Shown here piece by piece: positions 50,876 to 63,486 of a stretch of 64,000 bases of DNA. The notes under the pieces were generated by a model that searched no databases, was not told the DNA's origin, and worked only from the letters and a program-made list of their open reading frames with translations. The translations under genes and the position numbers were made by a program. The stretch covers positions 186,001 to 250,000 of the forward strand of contig NW_002476185.1 in assembly GCF_000189635.1 (NCBI RefSeq), given 5' to 3'. Source of the stretch: Tetrahymena thermophila SB210 (taxonomy: Eukaryota > Ciliophora > Oligohymenophorea > Hymenostomatida > Tetrahymenidae). Within the stretch, counting starts at the first letter, position 1. Each line of letters begins with the position of its first letter.

Positions 50876-52168
50876 TTTTCTCTCTATCAAGTTTTTTTAA
50901 TAAAAACTCTTTAGCCTTCTTTATTTGTTAATCTTTCTACTTTAATTATTTATTAAGCAAAGGCTTGTTGTTTACCTATTTTTTTTTGCTTATATGTATG
51001 TATATATCTATGTATATTTTCAACAATTTTTTTATTAAGTTATTTATATATATAAGTCGTTAAATATCTCTATTCGTTTGAATAAAAAATACTTACTTTT
51101 ATTCTAATGTTCTACTAAAATTTAATTATCCACCAACTTACCAACTTGAATCTAAAATCAAAATTTTACCTGCTTAATTAATAATCTACTTTTTAAATAA
51201 ACAACCTTTCTTTGTACTGATTTTTAATGGATAAAGTATAATAAAATAAAATCAATTATTTAATTATACTATATATTTCTTTATTTTAATAATAAGTGAT
51301 ATCCTAAAATGAAAATTTTAAATTATTTTATAAAAATAAATATTTTTTTGACCAAAAATTTAATTAAGAAAAACTTAATTTAAATTAAATGTTATTTAAT
51401 TTTAAATATAAATCAACTAATTAAATATCAAGTTTTATATAATATTTTTTCTAAAAAATATAGAAAATATTATTTAAAGATTTTACTCAATTTTAAGAGC
51501 AATAAAAGCAATATTCTCAATTGAATTTATTACTAATGAAATTAATCTTAATTTGTTAAATTATACAAAATATACTTATATCTTAATGCTAATAAATTAA
51601 CTAAAGAATTTTATTGTTTTAAGTTTATTTTTATGTTAAAAAATATAACAATCCAAAACAAAAATACTATCTCATTCGGTGAATGTATTTTAATTAATTA
51701 TTGAATAGCTACAGTATTTTTACTTTTAAAATAAAATAAAATATAAATTTAAAATTTATTATTAAAAAAATATAATTATTTAAAACTGAAAGAAATAAAG
51801 ATAACAGACCATAAAATAAAGAAGGAGTACAATCAATCAATTTTTATCCTGTTAATATCAAATATTTTAAATTTTAGAAGGAGAGTCTGAGAAAATATAA
51901 AAGTCAAATATCATTCATATAAAATAAAGTTACAAAAATTAAAATAATTATTCTTTTAGAATTAGAAATTTTATATCTAATGTATCATTTAAAATAAAAT
52001 AAACAGTTTACTTAATTTATTATGAATCTAATATGAATTGAATCAAATGTATGTTAAGAAGTTTTTTAGTTTAAAAATTTTTATAAGATAATTTTGTATT
52101 AGTAATATACTTTTCCTTTAAATTAAAATATTTTACTTGTAAATATATCTATTTTATCATAATTTATT
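50876..52168. other. Intergenic region, no gene seen
   Basis: A 1.3-kb AT-rich gap between the start of the TMC-like gene and the 3' end of the coiled-coil gene, both minus strand. Simple AT-rich sequence only. Confidence 0.55.
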
Positions 52169-54613
52169 TCAAAATTATTTTGATTACGCGTATATTTATA
52201 AAGCACGCTTCCTTTTCAAAAAGCTCTGCAATAAAAATTTTCCCATAAGATTTTCATCTTTGATCAATAAGAAAAATAACTAGTAAGATTTTAACTGTTA
52301 AAAATCATAAAAATGAAGTTTATTAAAAATAGAATTCTATTATTATAGTGAAGATTAATGAGAATAATTTTTTTGGTTATGGATTGGTTCTTTTATTTCT
52401 TCTTGCTCTTCTCTTCTAACTTCTATTTATTTATCTTACTAAAGCTCTAATATAGATTTTACTGATAGCATAGACGACCTAACCTTTCTTGATTCATTGT
52501 TGTTGCTTAAATCTGTACTATTTTCAAATATATGTTGGCTATTTTGATGCTAAATTGATAGATTTTGCTAAGATTCATTGATAAATAATTCTTCTTTCTC
52601 AGAAATTTTTTCAAGATCTTCTTCTGTTAAAATAAAATTGATTTCTTTCTTCTTATCTCTTTATTTTTATTAAGAAAATAGACCCATTCTTGGTTTCAGC
52701 TAATCTTAAATAATATTTATAATCTCTAAAAATTTTTAAGTATAAAATTATTCATTGAATTCCTAGGAGTCAATTTTTTTTTCTACGTATTTTTATGTTG
52801 ATTTGAAGGACTCACTCATAAAAGAATCCATTTTATTTAAATTTTTAATTTTAAGTAGAATATCATTCTTGATTTACGTAGATTTCTGTTTTTCAAGTTG
52901 GATTTCTTTTAAAATTGAATTTAATTCCTACTTCAATTTAAAATCTTCTTAGTTTTAATGTTACTCTTAATAATTATATTAGATTTGATTAAATTTATTA
53001 TTAAATTTCTGATTATTTTTTTAATTCTGATTTACTTAATTTATTATTTTTTTTCTCTCCTCATTCTCTATATTTTAGTCAAAAATTATAGGGAATTACT
53101 ATAATGTATTATCAAATTCTAAAATCTTTAAATTTTATTTCTTTTAATTTGGGTTATCAACATCGTTTAAGTTTAATATACTTTTATTAACACTATTTTT
53201 TCTTTAACTGTAACTCTGGACATCTTAAATTTTAGATTTGTACATTTAGCTTGAATTTAAATCTTTTAATATCTTAGGTGATTATTTGAATAAGTTATCA
53301 TTAAATGAATTCATAACTGAATTTTGTGAAATCAAACTAAATTCTTGGAAAGAATTGCTTGGAGATGCTTGCGTACTTCTAAATTTATTGTCATATGTTA
53401 TTTTTTAACCTTAATTCCTTCCTTTTTTTATTGGAGTAAATAAATAAGAAGATTCTTTCAAAACAGCTTTGTCTTCATATCTTTTCTTTTATCTTATTCC
53501 TAAATCAATACTATTTCCTTTTAAAGTGCAAGCATAATTAAAATCATTACTTTAAAGGTCAAACTTATTTTAATGAGTAACTCCGAAATAATTTTATTAT
53601 TCACCACTACTATTTTTTAAATAAAGTGAGCTATTATTTAATTTTTACTTTGGGTTTGTATAACTTAACATTTTTATCTACTAAGTATCTCTTAATGTCA
53701 TGTTTTCCTATTTTAATTATCTAATACTTGGATAAAACCCTTTTGTTTATGATTTTCTACTTTCTTCGTAGGCTATTTTATGTTATCCATGTGAATTTGG
53801 ACTTGATTTTAAAGAGAAAACCATTCTAGGCTTACACTTTTATTACTTTTAGTTATCTAAAGGGTATTATTAATTATTAAGATTATCTAAATTTTTCGAT
53901 TTTAAATTTGTCCTATCTGTCAATTAAAACTCAAAATCATTTTCATAAACTTGCAAAGATTCCTTTCTTCTACTCGAAACATTAGAATTTAAGTTTATGT
54001 TTTTGGAATTTTAGTTTAGAGTAGATCCTGTAATTGATAAAGGTGAGTTAATAACCTAGGAATTGGTTTTATTTGGACTTCTAGATGAATTTTTAGACCT
54101 ACTAAGTTAAAATAAAGATAATTTTTCTCTAAAGTATTTAACTAACCCAGCCATTTTTTTAGTATTTTTTTATTGAGAGATACTTTTTAATTGACTGTAT
54201 TGTTATCTTAGATAGATCAACTTCTTTTCTTCTATTTAGATATGAGATTTAATTACATCAATATACTTTTAATAATAATGGTATATGTCATTATACTTCT
54301 TTATCTATTAATGAAGATCTTAAAGAACAGGCTGATTATCTAAATCTTCTTCAATTTAATCAAAGATATCTTATTCCCATTAAATTTACCTTTACAATTT
54401 TTTAATTTCTACAGCAACTTCTTAAGTTTTTTGAACAAATCCATCATAATTTCTATCTATAACATTTTTAATATTTGGATTCAACTTGTCAACGAAATTA
54501 TCTATAGCGTAATCAAACACTACTATCCTGCCTTCATTAAACTAATAGGCGTTATCTAAAAAGCTTTATTCATTAATAATTTTCTTCCTTTTTACAATAA
54601 TACTTTCATTCAT
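52169..54613 (-). CDS. Coiled-coil protein of unknown function
   Basis: An intronless frame of 814 residues with TAA/TAG as Gln, from ATG 54611-54613 (MNESIIVKRKKIINEQSFL) to TGA 52169-52171. I do not recognise the family. The first 200 residues are helical with heptad-like patterns (IDNFVDKLNPNIKNVIDRN, VAVEIKKLQRQIQWEQDIF, IQIEEKKLIYLRQQYSQLK). The middle is Ser/Asn/Lys-rich, with basic-Ser patches such as SRSKNSSRSPNKTNS and several Ser-Pro sites. A further coiled coil near residue 600 has LKQELNSILKEIQLEKQK, and there is an acidic-Glu-rich segment LTEEDLEKISEKEELFI. The polar, phosphorylatable make-up suggests a cytoskeletal or regulatory role, which is inference only. The last 40 residues after the Lys/Glu segment are less convincing, but no earlier TGA exists. 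Confidence 0.7.
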
Positions 54614-55084
54614 GTTAATAATGAAATGTCTTTAAAATCTGTTTGTATAAATAAATTATTGAATCTATCTATCTATCCTTTCCTACCAATCTTTATTATT
54701 ATTACTAAATATTAATAAAAAATAAATGTTAATTAAATTAAGTACTAAACTTATTAAATTTTATCTTGTCAACATTTTGTTTACCTAAAACTATAATAAC
54801 CATTCAATATTTATTATCTAATTTTTTAAATTTATCTATAATTATCTTTATTTATTAAGTATTAAAATAATTAAAAATCTATTAAATAGTATTTGAATGT
54901 ATTCATTTTATTTTCTCTAAAAAATTTTTATATTAGTTTATTTCAAAAATAATTATTTATTTTTATGTATATTCTAAGTTGATTTACTGCTTAAAATTAT
55001 ATATAATAAATATATAATACTTTATCAATTTATTATTATTATAAAGAATTCTTATAAAATATTTATTTATTTATTAATTTCATT
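54614..55084. other. Intergenic region, no gene seen
   Basis: A 471-base AT-rich stretch upstream of the coiled-coil gene and downstream of the possible exon at 55085-55232. Nothing recognisable. Confidence 0.5.
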
Positions 55085-55232
55085 TCATATATCAACTTCT
55101 TTAATTGTTTTGATTGTTGTAGCAACTTATACTACTAATTGTTATAGCTTGATAAACTAACCATATCCTATTAATACTGTTTCACTCCATATTGGCTTTC
55201 CATTCCTTCTGATGCTAATATAAATTTTAGAT
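55085..55232 (-). CDS. Possible 3' exon of an unrecognised small gene
   Basis: This 148-base minus-strand segment has distinctly higher GC and less simple sequence than its flanks. It reads without TGA as SKIYISIRRNGKPIWSETVL, then IGYGQFIKLQQLVVQVATTI and KTIKEVDI before TGA 55085-55087. An AG acceptor directly precedes it at 55233-55234. A short upstream exon could begin at ATG 55437-55439 (MKSNQKNDIRL), but the donor that fits the phase (GTTAAC) is not typical, so the model is incomplete. The I-x-G-x-G-x-x-I pattern is loosely reminiscent of Alba-domain proteins. This is a weak resemblance only. If the segment is not coding, the GC rise needs another explanation. Confidence 0.35.
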
Positions 55233-55867
55233 CTCAAGTCAAAATATGTAATTTTTAATAACTAACAAAATTATGAAATTAATTTTTTTACAAAACAAAT
55301 TTATACAATATGATATAAAAATAATAACAATTTTTGCAAACGAATTTTTAAAGTAGAGTTTTACTTTGTATTTAAAGTTTTAATAATTAAAGGTTAACAT
55401 AATTACAAGCCTTATGTCATTTTTTTAGTTACTTTTCATATTATAATTTAAAATATTTCTTCTTAAAATATTCTCTTATTAAGAAACACCAAATAATAAT
55501 TGAAATTAAAATATTTTAATTAAAGTGATGAATTGTTTAAAAAATCTATATTTTTTATGCTTAATTTATATTAAAGGTAAAATATTTTGATAGAAAAACC
55601 AAAGAAATTTATTCATTAAGTTGATAATTTGATTGCTTTATGAATTCATTCTGCTAATACTTTGATAAAAAAGTTATGCGTTAAAGTAAAAGAAAAGACC
55701 AATAATAGCTGCTATTGATTATCGTTTTTCAAAAATTATCTTAAAAATTTGTTTGCTCTGAGATTAAAAACAATTAGTAATATTTTTTGGGAATTAAAGA
55801 TTTGACTAATACTTTGTGAAGCTTATAAAATATTAATCAAAATAGCATTAAAAGATCAAAGAAGATA

Positions 55868-57268
55868 ATGAAAAAATAATTTTATTTATTAATTTTGTAA
55901 TTGATAGTATTTTCATTTGCATATGATGTAGAAGATTTAAGGTAAGATAATTTTAAATTTTCTATTTCACTATTAAATGAATGAAGTTTAAAATATAATT
56001 TATATATGTAGAGGTAAATGCTTTTAAATAGAAAGGTCAGTATGCTTGGGAGACTTGAAAAATGAATTAGGCTTAGAGAGCAGTGAAATAAATTTAATAG
56101 GAGAATATAAATTCGATGATTCATATGGAATTGATACTTCTCAAATGAAGAATGATATTATAAATGTGCCAAAAGTAGGACCTTAATAAGGAGGTTAAGG
56201 CTATTCCGCATTTTTTGATTAAACTGGAAATACGACAACTACAATCAAACACATTCCTTAGTATAATACAGAGGATTTCAGTTTAAGCTTTTGGATTTTT
56301 TTGATTTAAGATAACAACACAGGTGGTTGGAAGACTATTCTTCACAAAGGATCTACCTCATAAGAATTAACACCTTCTATTATTTTGTGGCCTAATTCAC
56401 GTAGATTTCATATAAGAGTTAGTACAGATAATAACTGGAATGAAGATTTTGATTCAAATGGGCTTCTTCCTATCAGGAGGTGGACTTAAATAACATTAAC
56501 AATGTCAACTCAATTAGTTTAGTTCTATATTAATGGAATTCTAGATAATTAGTTGATTTTAAAAGGATAATTAAGAGTAATATTTCTTTATTTTTCAAAC
56601 AAACTTCTCAAAATACTTTAATAGAATTTTAGAAAGAATTGTTATATATTTGTAACTATATTATAAATAAATAAAAGCATAATGATGGTGATTTCCATAT
56701 TGGAAGAGATGGATGGCATTCTGGACCCATATTTTATTTAGATGACTTAAAATTTTATAAAACCATTTTAAAAAGTATTAAAATTTATTTATTTACACCC
56801 AAAATTTCACGTAAACTAATAATAATAATTTTAGAATCAGAAATAGAATCACTAACTTACCAGCCATTTTCTTTTATTTCTGGTGATTCTTATGCAAAGT
56901 TAGGCTGTCTATCTTGTACTTATTAAGAAGTAATAGCAATACAATTATTTTTTTATATCTTAATATTTATGAAACTTTTTAATGTTTTTAATTATAAAAC
57001 AAAGGCTCTAAATTCATGCAAAGATGACTATCATTTATGTACATTTAGTGAAATTTATGCAGGAGCTTACTAAGTTGCTAGAATTTAAGGGTGGTTTAGG
57101 TAATAAAAATATTTATTGCTATTTTTTAATATAAATAATATCAAAAATAATAGAGCCAGCATGTATTTTTGGACTAGAGTAGACCTTAATTCCGGCTAAA
57201 TGTTAGATGAAATGAAAGACCCAAATGTAAATAAACTAGGAATTTGTTGTATTAATAAGGGATTTTGA
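55868..57268 (+). CDS. Secreted LamG/concanavalin-like domain protein
   Basis: Six exons (55868-55941, 56012-56576, 56678-56774, 56835-56929, 57005-57099, 57154-57268) join in phase to 346 residues. Introns are 54-101 bases. The N-terminus MKKQFYLLILQLIVFSFAYD is a clear signal peptide. The core (about residues 80-215) looks like a LamG-like jelly roll: FSLSFWIFLIQDNNTGGWKT, RRWTQITLTMSTQLVQFYIN, DFHIGRDGWHSGP and IFYLDDLKFYK, the usual end of such domains. The C-terminal 110 residues hold paired cysteines (KLGCLSCTYQE, SCKDDYHLCTFSEIY, LGICCINKGF) and the segment YQVARIQGWFR, a module seen in many ciliate secreted proteins. Likely exported or surface-exposed; ligand unknown. Confidence 0.75.
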
Positions 57269-57583
57269 TATTGTAAATAATGAATGAATATGAATTAATT
57301 TTATGGGAAGTGACTTACTTGTAAAATAAAAATTATTTATTTATTTATTTGTAATTATTAAAATAATTTAAAGTGAAAAAAAGTAATTAATTAGCTTTGT
57401 AATTAATAAACTCTTTCATTTTCTTTATTTTCTTTGTTAAACGATATTGAGATAATATAAATTTATGTACATAATTGAAAAGACATTGATTTATTTACTT
57501 TTTATTATAAGTTTAAATAGCAATTTAATAATTTCTTGCTTATTTACTTAATCAAGTTAATTAATTAAAAAAATTTATTAAAA
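57269..57583. other. Convergent 3' flanks, no gene
   Basis: A 315-base gap between the 3' ends of the LamG-like gene (+) and the aminopeptidase gene (-). It has a short TTTA repeat near 57337-57352. No further feature. Confidence 0.55.
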
Positions 57584-60500
57584 TCATTGGTTGTTGTGGA
57601 AAAATTGAAGATTTTAACTTGCCTAGTATTCATTATACTTTAGTAAAATGTTTTATTATTCTTCAAGTTTGCTATAGCTTGATTATAAGAGACTTCTTAG
57701 TATCACAGATATATCAGCTTTGTTCAATAAGTCATCCACTTTTTTTAACAGTTTATTTATTTCTCCTTGCTTTGGGAAAAGCTTTTGATAGAATTTTTTA
57801 GCATATTCAGAATTTGCTTCATTAAAAATTTTTTCTAAAACTTAGAAGAAAGCTTCTGAGAGAAACTCTTAAATTTACTGATTAGCAGGATTGTTAAATG
57901 CTCTCATTTAAAGAGATATTTCATAAATCGCAGTCTAATCCTGATAGGACTTAGATTAAAATTTATTCCAAATCTCCATGAGCTCATTAAATTCGTATTC
58001 GCAAATTTCACAAAATTATCTGTAAGTAATTCCTGATTTGAGTCTTTAATTGATAAAATAATTTCTTTCTTCTTTAGTAAAGTATCTATTCTAAAATATG
58101 TTCTCAATCGTTTAAATTAAAACATAATTATTCCATCTTTACTTTTTCAAAGGTTCATATCTATTATTTTATTAATTTACAAACAAACAATGTAAAAAAT
58201 ATTGTAAAAAATTTGTAATTACTAATTCATAATCCAGCTTTTCATGATTTCCTGTGCCTTAATTGAAGAACCAAACCATGATATTTTATCTATGATTGCA
58301 GTAACTATCATTGGAGAAAGTTCAATATTCTCTATTTTCGACAATAAATGATAAAAGACCTTCTCAGATTCAATTTTTTATATTGAATTTGGCAACATTT
58401 CAATCAAATTGTACATTGACTCTATAGTCTAAACAAAAATATTCTCACTATTATGTGCTTTATCAAGTATAGCTAAAAAGCTTTATATAAATTACTGTAT
58501 TGCTAATTTTCCTAGTTAAACTTCATTACTAAAATGTTACAGAAGAATAATTTGAGTTAATTCATCATCTATTGAACAAAAATTGCTTAAAAAATTAAAT
58601 CTAGAAAAGTCATCTAACTCAAATTAAATATAACTGTGATCTTCATAATTTATTAGAACACATTTTAATTAATTATTTGTAGAATTCTAATTAGAATAAC
58701 CATTCCTGACAGATTATTTTTTATTAAAATCAACGTGCATCACTACTTATTCGGAAGAAAAAAATACATCCATATCTTCGTAATCTCCAGTAAATAAAGG
58801 CTAATTATATAGTCTAACTATTTATATTTAGAGATAAATTAAACAAATTAGCATTTTTTTGCTTATATTTTAAATGATGATTATATTCTCAGTTCAAAAA
58901 AAAACTTTTAAGTAAACAGTTAAAATTTTTTGCTTTTTCTGGCTTAAAATATTTAATGAAATTAATAAATAGAATTAAAAATTTACCTTTGAAGGATTGA
59001 AATCTAAGATAAGGATGATTTTTTTCATGGTATGGCTTTTGGAAGAAGGTAATAGTATTTTACAAAATATCTTATTTAAATGAAATCACATTAAAACTAG
59101 GCTTACATATGTATTAATCTATCCACATCTCTATATTAAAATTCTCAAATTTTTTATCTTGTTTTAAAACTAATTGTATCATTGAGAAAAAATCATGCAT
59201 GCTTGCATTTTACCACTAATAGCGTTAAAAATATAAGTGCAAGAAAGATTAGAATGATGGTAGTCCAATTAAAAAAACCAATTGCTTTATTATTCCTGCT
59301 CCTTTAGAGTATGTAATACTATCATATATTTCCATAGAGACATCAGTAGATTCTATTTCTTAAGCTATTGAATGAGTGCTCAGCTTTGAATCTTGGTTAA
59401 ATCCATTACTTTTATATTCACAGAATTTGATCCAAGGATTCATGTATTTTGTCCTAAACTCATCGACTTCTGACAAACACAAATAGCTAATGTAAGTAGC
59501 AAAGCTCTCATTTAACCATATATCATTCCACCATTTCCTTTAAATTAAAAAGTTAATAATTTTGTAACTATTATTAAAAGCATATATGTATTATTTATTT
59601 TTTAATGTATAAAACTTACATAGTAACTAGATTTCCAAACCACATATGTGAAAGTTCATGAAGTATACTTGAAGCTCTTGTAGTGTGAATATTAGTTGAT
59701 TTTTATTCAGTAATAAGATAATTTTCAGTGAAGCAGACTAGTCCTGGGTTTTCCATTCCAGCATAATGAAATTGTGGGCAAAAGACTTAGTCATATTTTT
59801 AATTTGAAAAAGGATAAGGTGTTTAAAAGAAATTTTCGAAGAAAGTCAGTCCATGCTAAATTATAAAAGAGATTTCTTCCATTTAATTTTCTAATATTTA
59901 CCCTACTTAAGCTCTTGAAAATAATCTCAACTTAATATTTTAAGCTTTGTTTTGACCATATTATATGTCTCTTTCTACTTTAGAAAGATCTCCTATTAAT
60001 AAATATTAACGTTTTAAGTTAGCAAAAAGTAACAAAAAACAAATTAGTAAAAATAAATATCAGTAAAATAAAATGATAAATTTGCAGTTACTTGATTCCA
60101 TTTTATATTTAAATTAAACCCTAATTATTTTTTCTGCTAATTTTTATATAATTTATTTTAATTTGCTCACCTTAAAATTAATTTTATCAAGTAGATATAA
60201 GTAATATTTTACCCATTACAAACGAAAAAAGATAGGTGCTGATTAGGGGAGTTTATTCAAAATACCAACGAGAAAGTACTACTTTTGAATCCATTGATTA
60301 TTTTGAATAGGCATCTACGTATCCTTGGAAATTCTCCATTTAAATTGAAATTACTGTCCAAGTTTGAGGAGCATCGATAAGCAAAGAAAATTTAGCTTTT
60401 ATATCAGGCTAATCAAAGCATGGAAATACCCTATGAGCATTATTAGTAGGAAAAAGTGTATAAATTAAAGTGTTATTTTAATAATTATTTTTAACAGGGT

Positions 60501-60903
60501 GAGTAACTTATCTAATTCCTAGTCCATCGTTGTGAAAATTTCCTTAAAAAATTATTTCTACCACATTCTACTACATTTTCAGCTGATCTATATTTATTTT
60601 AATAAAATTATCATGCCACATATCTTGCTGCATGATAATCTCTTTGCCATTAATAACTATTTAGGAAATCGATTTTCCAGCATAATCTAGAAGAATATAA
60701 TCAATTTAACTATTTTCATCGATCTTTGTTTAGTTTTTGCTTAAATCAAAATCAAAATTTATTTTTATTAAACCATCAAAAGTGCGTTAATTTTCAAAAA
60801 AAATGAAGTGTAAATTGTAAGAAACATTTTTAACTAATTAGCTCCTTAACTCTGCATATTTCTATTTGAGACATGCCCTATTTTTATTACTCTAATTTTC
60901 CAT
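57584..60903 (-). CDS. M1-family zinc aminopeptidase (PepN-like)
   Basis: Starts MENQSNKNRACLKQKYAEL at 60903 and ends at TGA 57584-57586. The catalytic core is complete: RVFPCFDQPDIKAKFSL in the N-terminal domain, the exopeptidase motif as AGMENPGLVCFTENYL, the zinc site HELSHMWFGNLVTM with Glu in LNESFATYISYL exactly 18 residues after the second His, and the catalytic Tyr in DSITYSKGAGIIKQL. The long helical C-terminal part, ending in FYQKLFPKQGEINKLLKK, is that of bacterial PepN/ERAP-type enzymes rather than of LTA4 hydrolase. An 82-base intron (59538-59619) splits the zinc motif after LVTM; several other introns (for example near 60.0-60.2, 58.85-59.1 and 58.1-58.2 kb) were not all fixed. 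No signal peptide, so cytosolic. It removes N-terminal residues from peptides. Confidence 0.85.
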
Positions 60904-61455
60904 TTTACTTTGTATTCCCCTTTTTAATAAATATTTTTTATAAATGCCCTATTAATCTTACTTCTATTTTTCTTTTATTTATTTGAAATGATTTATTTTA
61001 ACTTTCTTTGATTAGAAGATCAGCACATTAAAATTAATAAACTAAGTGTACTCACTCACTCACTCGCTCAACAAGCCCAATAATACAATAATTAACAAAT
61101 ACTAGTCTACATAAAAATGATATTTGAAAGCTTTAAAATACATAAGTAATTTCTTTAATTAATTTAGTTGATCATTGTTTTAAAATCTATAGTACATCTC
61201 AATAAATAAATAAATAAATAAATACAATGGTGATTACACATATATTGATAAAAGTGAATATTTAATAGAAAAAATTGTTGTATGATTGCTATTTTGCAAT
61301 TAAATTAAGAATAAATAAGCTAACACAATATTTTTTATCTAAATCTGTGTGTGTCAGTGTTTATTTTAAATTTAAAATAATTAAGAAGATATTAAGTAAT
61401 ATACTTTTTTTATTTTTTTATAAACTTAGAGCTTTACTTTTGAAGTAATATTCTA
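60904..61455. other. Intergenic region, no gene seen
   Basis: A 552-base AT-rich stretch between two minus-strand genes, including an (AAAT)n run at 61201-61224 and a short ACTC repeat near 61052-61066. It should hold the aminopeptidase promoter and the 3' UTR of the ankyrin gene. Confidence 0.55.
61201..61224. repeat. (AAAT)n microsatellite
   Basis: About six perfect tetranucleotide units in intergenic DNA. Confidence 0.8.
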
Positions 61456-61983
61456 TCAATTTTAAAGATAGCTTTGTAACATATTTTTTATCTCTCCCAT
61501 AACTTGAACTCCTTATTCGTCGTTCGATTCTTTACATTAATTTAATTATTTTGTTGCTAGTTCGACTAGACTTTTTCCTTCAGGCCCTAAAATATTCCTA
61601 TTTGCCCCTTTTTACAAAAGAAGCTAAGTAATATGTACATTTCTATGCGATATTGCCATCACTAAAGCAGAATCATTATTTGGTTTTACTACTACGTTAA
61701 GGTTTTGAGGATAATTTAAAACAGCTTGAGTTAATTTATCTTTTTTGAATGCTATCGTTAAAATCAAAATGGTAGTCTCATACCCACCAGCATCAAATAT
61801 TAAATCAGGTGAAAATCCTTCATTGATAATCTTAAGTATTTCTGTTTCATTCTCCTATACAACCCATTCTGTTACAAGATGAGCATACTTTCTTAACAAA
61901 GCTTATATATCAATAGGAGGTTCTACTTTTTCCTCTATTTTAACTGGTTATGGTTTTTTACAGCAACAACAAAGGCATCCCAT
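61456..61983 (-). CDS. Small ankyrin-type protein with acylation motif
   Basis: An intronless frame of 175 residues from ATG 61981-61983 to TGA 61456-61458. The N-terminus MGCLCCCCKKPQP has Gly2 followed by five Cys residues within eight positions, a strong candidate for N-myristoylation with multiple palmitoylation and hence stable membrane anchoring. The rest looks like two to three degenerate ankyrin repeats: ILKIINEGFSPDLIFDAGGY, NNDSALVMAISHRNVHITQL and LLLQKGANRNILGPEGKSLV with the repeat's typical LL..GA.. and G.S.L.LA turns. Such proteins usually act as protein-binding adaptors. Partner unknown. The gene is compact and stands alone between the aminopeptidase and Ap4A phosphorylase genes on the same strand. 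Confidence 0.75.
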
Positions 61984-62310
61984 CTCTAAAATAGTTTATA
62001 ATGTTAAAATTAAATGTTTGAAATATTTTTTTGCTTTTGCAAAGTCTTAATTTATGATATAATTACCAAAAATCAATCAATAAAATAGCTAAAGTATGTT
62101 TCTTTAATTTTTGATTTATAAATCTAATAGATAGATATTTTGATTACTGGAACACAAATTTGATATTTATTCTATTGCTAGAAAATTATACTTTTTATTA
62201 TAAAAGCTTGTAAATTAATATGTTTTATTTAATTTTGCTTAATTTTATCTAACTCAATTTTATATCAAATATTTAAAATAACATAAATACAAAATAATTA
62301 TTTTATAAAT
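61984..62310. other. Short intergenic spacer, no gene
   Basis: A 327-base AT-rich spacer between the ankyrin gene start and the Ap4A phosphorylase stop, both on the minus strand. Nothing recognisable. Confidence 0.55.
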
Positions 62311-63476
62311 TCAAAGAATTTATTCTGATTTAATAGGCTCATGCTCTTTTTAATGAATTAATTATTATTATTCGTTGCACTCTTAATTTTCAATTTATTA
62401 TAACAAATATTGAGATTATATGGCTATCTTTTCTTTTTCATCTATTTCAACACATACTTCTTTCAATAAATCGAATGGATTAATATGGTCGTTCTTTTAA
62501 ATTTCTTAGAAAGATTTAAGTAAAAAGCTTCCAGTAAAGCCCATTCCATTAATAGCTATATAGGGAGATGATTCAGTTTTTTCTTATTTTCGAATTACTA
62601 TTAGCATAAAGTTATCCATAACAATCATGTTGTAGGCCTGTTTTATTTTTTAACTATCTCCAGTTTATTCTAAATTTTTTAGTATTTTCATGCAATCTAT
62701 ATAACACTCTTAGAGGTATTCCCCATAGCTTTCTACAGATTCTTCTTCTTGCATTTATCTCAAAACTTTTATTATGTGCTTAAACTGAAAAGGCTCATAC
62801 AAAAAGTATTAGCATTCACTTGGTTACTTCCTAGCTCTCTTATGCAAAATATTTAAAATAGGAGTATCAGCTCTTGCTTCATATGGCATTACTTACATAT
62901 GCTTATGTTGTTAACTTGCACCAGCATCAGGACCTGAGTTGAAAAACCAGAATCCTTTCAATGTTAATAAAACCTAAAATTTATTTATAAAATGATTTTT
63001 TTAAAAACGAGATAAATAATTTTCATATTTAGAAAGAGTGCAGACAAATCAAGTTGGCTTTAGCAGGATAACATAATTTTTTATTCATTATTTAGCAATT
63101 TATCTAATGAAATAATTTTGTTTAAACATTCAATTATTACCTTATGAGCAGCAGAAAAATCGTTTTAATTAATAAGAGAGTTCTGATATTCAAACTAAGT
63201 TGTAACAACTAACATATGATTTTTAACAACAGCATATTTATTAAAAAGAAGGGTATGAGTTTTAGAAAGCTCTTAAACAAAAAGCCCATCTTCAAATGGA
63301 GGTAAAAAAGGATTTGATGTTTATCCACGAGAAGAGCCTAGTGGTTTCTTATCAAGATCTTTAAGTACGCTAAAATTAAAAACTATGCCATCTTTGCAAA
63401 TTTTAATTCTTTTTATGATGCTTAGCTAAATTATACTTTTCTAGTTGCTTTATATTTTATTAATTGTGCTCTTCAT
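62311..63476 (-). CDS. Ap4A phosphorylase (ATP adenylyltransferase)
   Basis: Two exons (63476-63141 and 62973-62311) join in phase to 332 residues, close to the 320-330 of yeast APA1/APA2. Exon 1 carries the substrate-binding block SNPFLPPFEDGLFVQEL and LFNKYAVVKNHMLVVTTQFE. Exon 2 opens with GFWFFNSGPDAGASQQHKHM, giving the HxHxQ nucleotidyl-transfer motif HKHMQ. Then come YNMIVMDNFMLIVIR and AINGMGFTGSFLLKS, the conserved end of the GalT/HIT-superfamily fold. The enzyme splits diadenosine tetraphosphate with phosphate to ATP and ADP, controlling alarmone level. The start (MKSTINKIQ) gives a normal-length N-terminus but lies only about 10 bases downstream of the stop of the small membrane-protein frame at 63487-63721, so the 5' boundary needs transcript evidence. 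The tail is Gln/Glu-rich. Confidence 0.85.
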
Positions 63477-63486
63477 TTTTTTGTAT

